Assembly: GCF_027789125.1 (NCBI RefSeq)
Contig: NZ_JAQFVF010000088.1
Location: forward strand, 186,001 to 250,000
Length of the DNA stretch: 64,000 bases
Direction of reading: 5' to 3'
From: Paenibacillus aestuarii
Lineage (GTDB): Bacteria > Bacillota > Bacilli > Paenibacillales > NBRC-103111
In this document: positions 61,488 to 64,000 of the stretch, in pieces
Layout: each line of letters begins with the position of its first letter
How positions within the stretch are numbered: the first letter of the stretch is position 1
Notes under the pieces: model-generated
The model's database searches: none
Told to the model about the DNA's origin: nothing
The model's input: the letters and a program-made list of their open reading frames with translations, nothing else
Made by a program: the position numbers and the translations under genes

Positions 61488-61514
61488 GAAGGAAATTCGA
61501 AACGGATAGCGAAT
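61488..61514 (+). promoter_or_regulatory. Sigma-H promoter of spo0F
   Basis: GAAGGAAAT (61488-61496), 11-base spacer, AGCGAAT (61508-61514): every fixed position of the consensus RNAGGAWWW-N11/12-RNNGAAT is met. B. subtilis spo0F is also sigma-H dependent. Confidence 0.78.
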
Positions 61515-61572
61515 TATCTACCTCTATAGTCCATGGGATGATCGTTATTCGTTTTGGGAGGGGACCGGGTTT

Positions 61573-61965
61573 ATGAAAAAGAAAGTATTGATTGTCGATG
61601 ATCAAAACGGAATTCGCGTACTGCTAATGGAAGTTTTCAGCAATGAAGGATATGACACGTATCAAGCATCAAACGGCAAACTTGCGCTGGAAATTGTCAA
61701 AAACTCCTCACCCGACCTTGTATTATTAGATATGAAGATTCCAGGTATGGATGGTTTGGATATTTTGAAGCATGTGAAAGCCATTGACCCTTCGATTAAG
61801 GTCATTATGATGACGGCGTACGGCGAGCTTGATATGATCAAGGAAGCGACGGATTTAGGCGCGATCATGCATTTCACGAAGCCTTTCGACATCGATGAGC
61901 TGAGAATGGCTGTCAATAAACAGTTAAACAACGAATCCAACAATAGTTTTGCCGTAGGATCCTAG
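61573..61965 (+). CDS. spo0F: Sporulation phosphorelay response regulator Spo0F
   Basis: 130 residues, a single receiver domain with no output domain. The acidic pocket is D9-D10 (LIVDDQ), phosphoacceptor D53 ([11 protein letters not shown]), T81 (MMTAYGE) and K103 (FTKPFD). Spo0F takes phosphate from sporulation kinases and passes it to Spo0B. Its place between pyrG and fbaA is that of Bacillus, and its promoter is of sigma-H type. The short C-terminal tail [12 protein letters not shown] is unstructured. Confidence 0.94.
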   Translation: MKKKVLIVDDQNGIRVLLMEVFSNEGYDTYQASNGKLALEIVKNSSPDLVLLDMKIPGMDGLDILKHVKAIDPSIKVIMMTAYGELDMIKEATDLGAIMHFTKPFDIDELRMAVNKQLNNESNNSFAVGS

Positions 61966-61985
61966 GAGCTAGGATCTTTTTTTGT
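61958..61985 (+). terminator. Intrinsic terminator of spo0F
   Basis: GATCCTA (61958-61964) pairs with TAGGATC (61970-61976), followed by T residues; the first arm overlaps the stop codon. Confidence 0.82.
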
Positions 61986-62030
61986 AAGCGGAGAAATTCG
62001 TCGATTTTTGGGTTTTATTATAGGGCTTGG

Positions 62031-62059
62031 TTATCATTTGAAGCTATATGTGCTATAAT
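62031..62059 (+). promoter_or_regulatory. Sigma-A promoter of fbaA
   Basis: TTATCA (62031-62036), 17-base spacer, TATAAT (62054-62059) extended by TG-C. Confidence 0.68.
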
Positions 62060-62122
62060 ACTCAGGTATGACAAAGAGCGGTTTCTACGCATCTACTACA
62101 TGGTATTAGGAGGAAGAGAACT

Positions 62123-62977
62123 ATGGCATTGGTTTCAATGAACGAGTTTTTACCAAAAGCAAAAGCGAACAAATACGCGGTGGGTCAATTCAATATGAAT
62201 AACCTCGAATTTGCTCAAGCAATTGTGGACGCAGCAATGGAATTGAATTCCCCATTCATTTATGGTGTTAGCGAAGGCGCACTCAAATATATGGGTATTG
62301 AATTTACGGTTGCTATTGCAGAAGCGGCAGCTAAGAAATCCGGACTGCCAATCGCATTGCACTTGGATCACGGCAGCTCCTTTGAAGTCGCTATGAAATG
62401 TATCCGCGCAGGTTTCAGCTCCGTTATGTTTGACGGTTCCCACTACTCTTTCGAAGAGAACATCCGCTTGACCAAAGAAGTTGTAAAAGCTGCTCGCGCC
62501 ATGGGCGTATCCGTTGAGGGTGAGCTTGGAACAATCGGCGGCGTTGAGGATGATATCAGCGTGGACGAAGAGCATGCGAACCTGGCGAAGCCGGAAGAAG
62601 CAATCCGTTTCTACGAAGAAACAGGCGTTGACTGCTTGGCGATCGCTGTTGGTACAGCACACGGTATGTATGCTGGTGAGCCGAACATTCACTTCGACAT
62701 TATCGAAGCCGTATCCAAAGCAATTCCAGTTCCTGTTGTCTTGCACGGCGGTTCCGGCGTACCGGACGAAATGATTCGTAAATCCATTGCTGCCGGCGTT
62801 GGTAAAATCAACGTGAACACAGAGAACCAAGTTGCTTGCACGGATGCGATCCGTGAAGTATTGAACAAAGACGCGAAAGTGTACGATCCTCGTAAATACC
62901 TCACACCTGCTCGTAAAGCCATGGTTGAAGTTGTTAAATCCAAAATTCAATTGTTCGGAAGCAGCAATCAAGCTTAA
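62123..62977 (+). CDS. fbaA: Class II fructose-bisphosphate aldolase
   Basis: 284 residues. The zinc ligands H83 (LHLDHGSS), H180 (GTAHGMY) and H208 (LHGGSG) and the catalytic D82 are in place, so it is the metal-dependent aldolase of glycolysis. Its position after spo0F is the usual Bacillus order. The ATG follows TAGGAGGAAG. Confidence 0.96.
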   Translation: MALVSMNEFLPKAKANKYAVGQFNMNNLEFAQAIVDAAMELNSPFIYGVSEGALKYMGIEFTVAIAEAAAKKSGLPIALHLDHGSSFEVAMKCIRAGFSSVMFDGSHYSFEENIRLTKEVVKAARAMGVSVEGELGTIGGVEDDISVDEEHANLAKPEEAIRFYEETGVDCLAIAVGTAHGMYAGEPNIHFDIIEAVSKAIPVPVVLHGGSGVPDEMIRKSIAAGVGKINVNTENQVACTDAIREVLNKDAKVYDPRKYLTPARKAMVEVVKSKIQLFGSSNQA

Positions 62978-63014
62978 TCCAACTGTATAGATTTTGTGGG
63001 AAATGCATGGACGC

Positions 63015-63044
63015 ACAGATGAACGGCGCAAGCCGTCTGTCTTT
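63015..63044 (+). terminator. Possible terminator of fbaA
   Basis: ACAG...ACGGC, a GCAA loop, then GCCGT...CTGT, followed by CTTT. The stem has an internal loop and the T-run is short, so partial readthrough into murA is possible. Confidence 0.4.
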
Positions 63045-63139
63045 GCAGTTCCAATGTGTTTCCCTCTTCTGTTTTTACATGGGACAGGTCTGTCCATTTC
63101 TAGTTCTAGTAAGTAGGCACCTGAAGTAGGGGGAGAATC

Positions 63140-64000
63140 ATGTTGGAAAAATTAATGGTGGTCGGTGGCCGTCCACTACGGGGAACGATTCAAATCAGCG
63201 GAGCAAAGAATAGCGCGGTAGCTTTAATTCCGGCAGCGGTTCTTGCGGAGACGCCTGTAACCTTGGACAATCTGCCTCATCTTAGCGATGTGGCTACATA
63301 TACAGAAATTTTGACGGATTTGGGCGCAACGATTGATTGGAACGAGGATCGCATGACCATAGATCCAAGCGCGATGAGATCTCTCCCGATGCCCAATGGG
63401 AAAGTAAAGAAACTGCGTGCTTCTTACTATTTGATGGGCGCACTGCTAGGTAGATTTGGAGAAGCGATCATCGGAATGCCAGGAGGCTGTAATTTTGAAC
63501 CGCGCCCGATCGATCTGCATATTAAAGGGTTTGAAGCGCTGGGCGCTGAAGTCAGCAACGAGAATGGGGCATTGAAGATTCGGGCAAAAGAATTGCGCGG
63601 AGCAAAGATTTATTTGGACATGGCAAGCGTAGGGGCAACGATCAACATCATGCTCGCAGCATCACGCGCCAAAGGCTTTACTTTGATTGAAAATGCGGCG
63701 AAAGAGCCTGAAATTATAGATGTAGCAACACTATTGAACTCCATGGGCGCTAAGATTAAAGGCGCAGGCACCGAGACGATTCGCATTGAAGGCGTTTCGG
63801 AAATGCACGGCTGCCGCCATTCCATCATTCCTGACCGCATTCAAGCGGGAACCTATATGATCGCAGCGGCTGCTACGCGCGGTGATGTGACAGTCGATAA
63901 TGTCATTCCAAAGCACATGGAAGCATTGACGGCGAAGCTGCAGGAAATGGGCGTCCATATTTATGAGATGGATGAGTCGATTCGTGTTGTTGGCCAGCCT
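63140..64000 (+). CDS. murA: UDP-GlcNAc 1-carboxyvinyltransferase, MurA2/MurZ type (partial)
   Basis: 287 codons visible; the gene runs off the right edge. [22 protein letters not shown] is the MurA opening, and C117 in [13 protein letters not shown] is the active-site Cys that fosfomycin attacks. MurA adds enolpyruvate to UDP-GlcNAc, the first step of peptidoglycan precursor synthesis. Firmicutes have two copies; this position after fbaA is that of murAB (murZ) in Bacillus, although the transaldolase gene that lies between them there is missing. The ATG follows GGGGGAG. Confidence 0.93.
   Translation, partial: MLEKLMVVGGRPLRGTIQISGAKNSAVALIPAAVLAETPVTLDNLPHLSDVATYTEILTDLGATIDWNEDRMTIDPSAMRSLPMPNGKVKKLRASYYLMGALLGRFGEAIIGMPGGCNFEPRPIDLHIKGFEALGAEVSNENGALKIRAKELRGAKIYLDMASVGATINIMLAASRAKGFTLIENAAKEPEIIDVATLLNSMGAKIKGAGTETIRIEGVSEMHGCRHSIIPDRIQAGTYMIAAAATRGDVTVDNVIPKHMEALTAKLQEMGVHIYEMDESIRVVGQP

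Noticed and set aside
62150-63097. 315-codon minus-strand frame opposite fbaA
   Set aside because: fbaA is certain; the frame is Cys/Phe/His-rich nonsense without start support.

Overview
The window looks like chromosome of an endospore-forming, moderate-GC Firmicute of the Paenibacillaceae (Paenibacillus or Cohnella type). The evidence is a spo0F gene behind a near-perfect sigma-H promoter, a pbpG-type penicillin-binding protein behind a sigma-G-like promoter, an S-layer-homology protein, a ydaO-type c-di-AMP riboswitch in front of an NlpC/P60 hydrolase, Firmicute-type galT, the nupNOPQ nucleoside transporter, and a right end ordered as in Bacillus: ywhD, pbpG, speE ... ywiB, argS ... rpoE, pyrG, spo0F, fbaA, murA2. 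No rRNA, tRNA, CRISPR array, prophage or intact insertion sequence was seen.

Layout. 1-9.3 kb: a small membrane protein, an NAD(P)-binding oxidoreductase, rluF, an SLH/YcdB surface protein, ilvA and a GGDEF protein with a decayed EAL domain. 8.3-13.1 kb: nupNOPQ. 13.2-18 kb: an AraC regulator divergent from galK-galE-galT. 18.1-23.2 kb: a YhfP-like oxidoreductase, nitrilase and GNAT cluster, a tandem GNAT protein and a second NAD(P)-binding protein. 23.2-25.5 kb (minus): a stand-alone UMP kinase paralogue with a leader-peptide attenuator, and a UMF1-type transporter. 25.6-30.1 kb (minus): SNF2 helicase and SWIM protein (ywqA/ywqB pair). 30.3-34.3 kb: small acidic protein, recQ, pterin dehydratase, a GNAT enzyme and a rhodanese. 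34.5-38.3 kb: a large secreted repeat protein. 38.3-42 kb: two SRPBCC proteins around an AraC regulator, an AT-rich scar holding a dead IS1595-type transposase, and a class 3 lipase. 42.2-50.2 kb: an orphan ABC permease pair, a ribbon-helix-helix/methyltransferase fusion, DUF4190, riboswitch-controlled NlpC/P60, a polytopic membrane protein and an M1 peptidase. 50.3-64 kb: the conserved core block listed above, interrupted by a DinB-family protein and a subtilase.

Regulation is the most rewarding part. Two pyrimidine-nucleotide genes carry candidate transcription attenuators of different design. pyrG has a GGGC start and leader terminator as in the known CTP-sensing system of Bacillus. The pyrH paralogue has a promoter, a Shine-Dalgarno sequence, a 29-codon leader ORF whose stop codon lies inside an intrinsic terminator, a U6 tract just before that hairpin, and then the gene; this resembles enterobacterial pyrBI attenuation and is the best candidate here for something undescribed. 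Other notable sites are a perfect 23-bp palindrome at the ilvA start site, an ECF-type promoter before the SLH gene, and a DinR/LexA-type box on a good promoter before the dead transposase.

All calls come from reading the sequence; no database search or folding program was run. Start codons were chosen from Shine-Dalgarno position and often lie inside the longest open frame.
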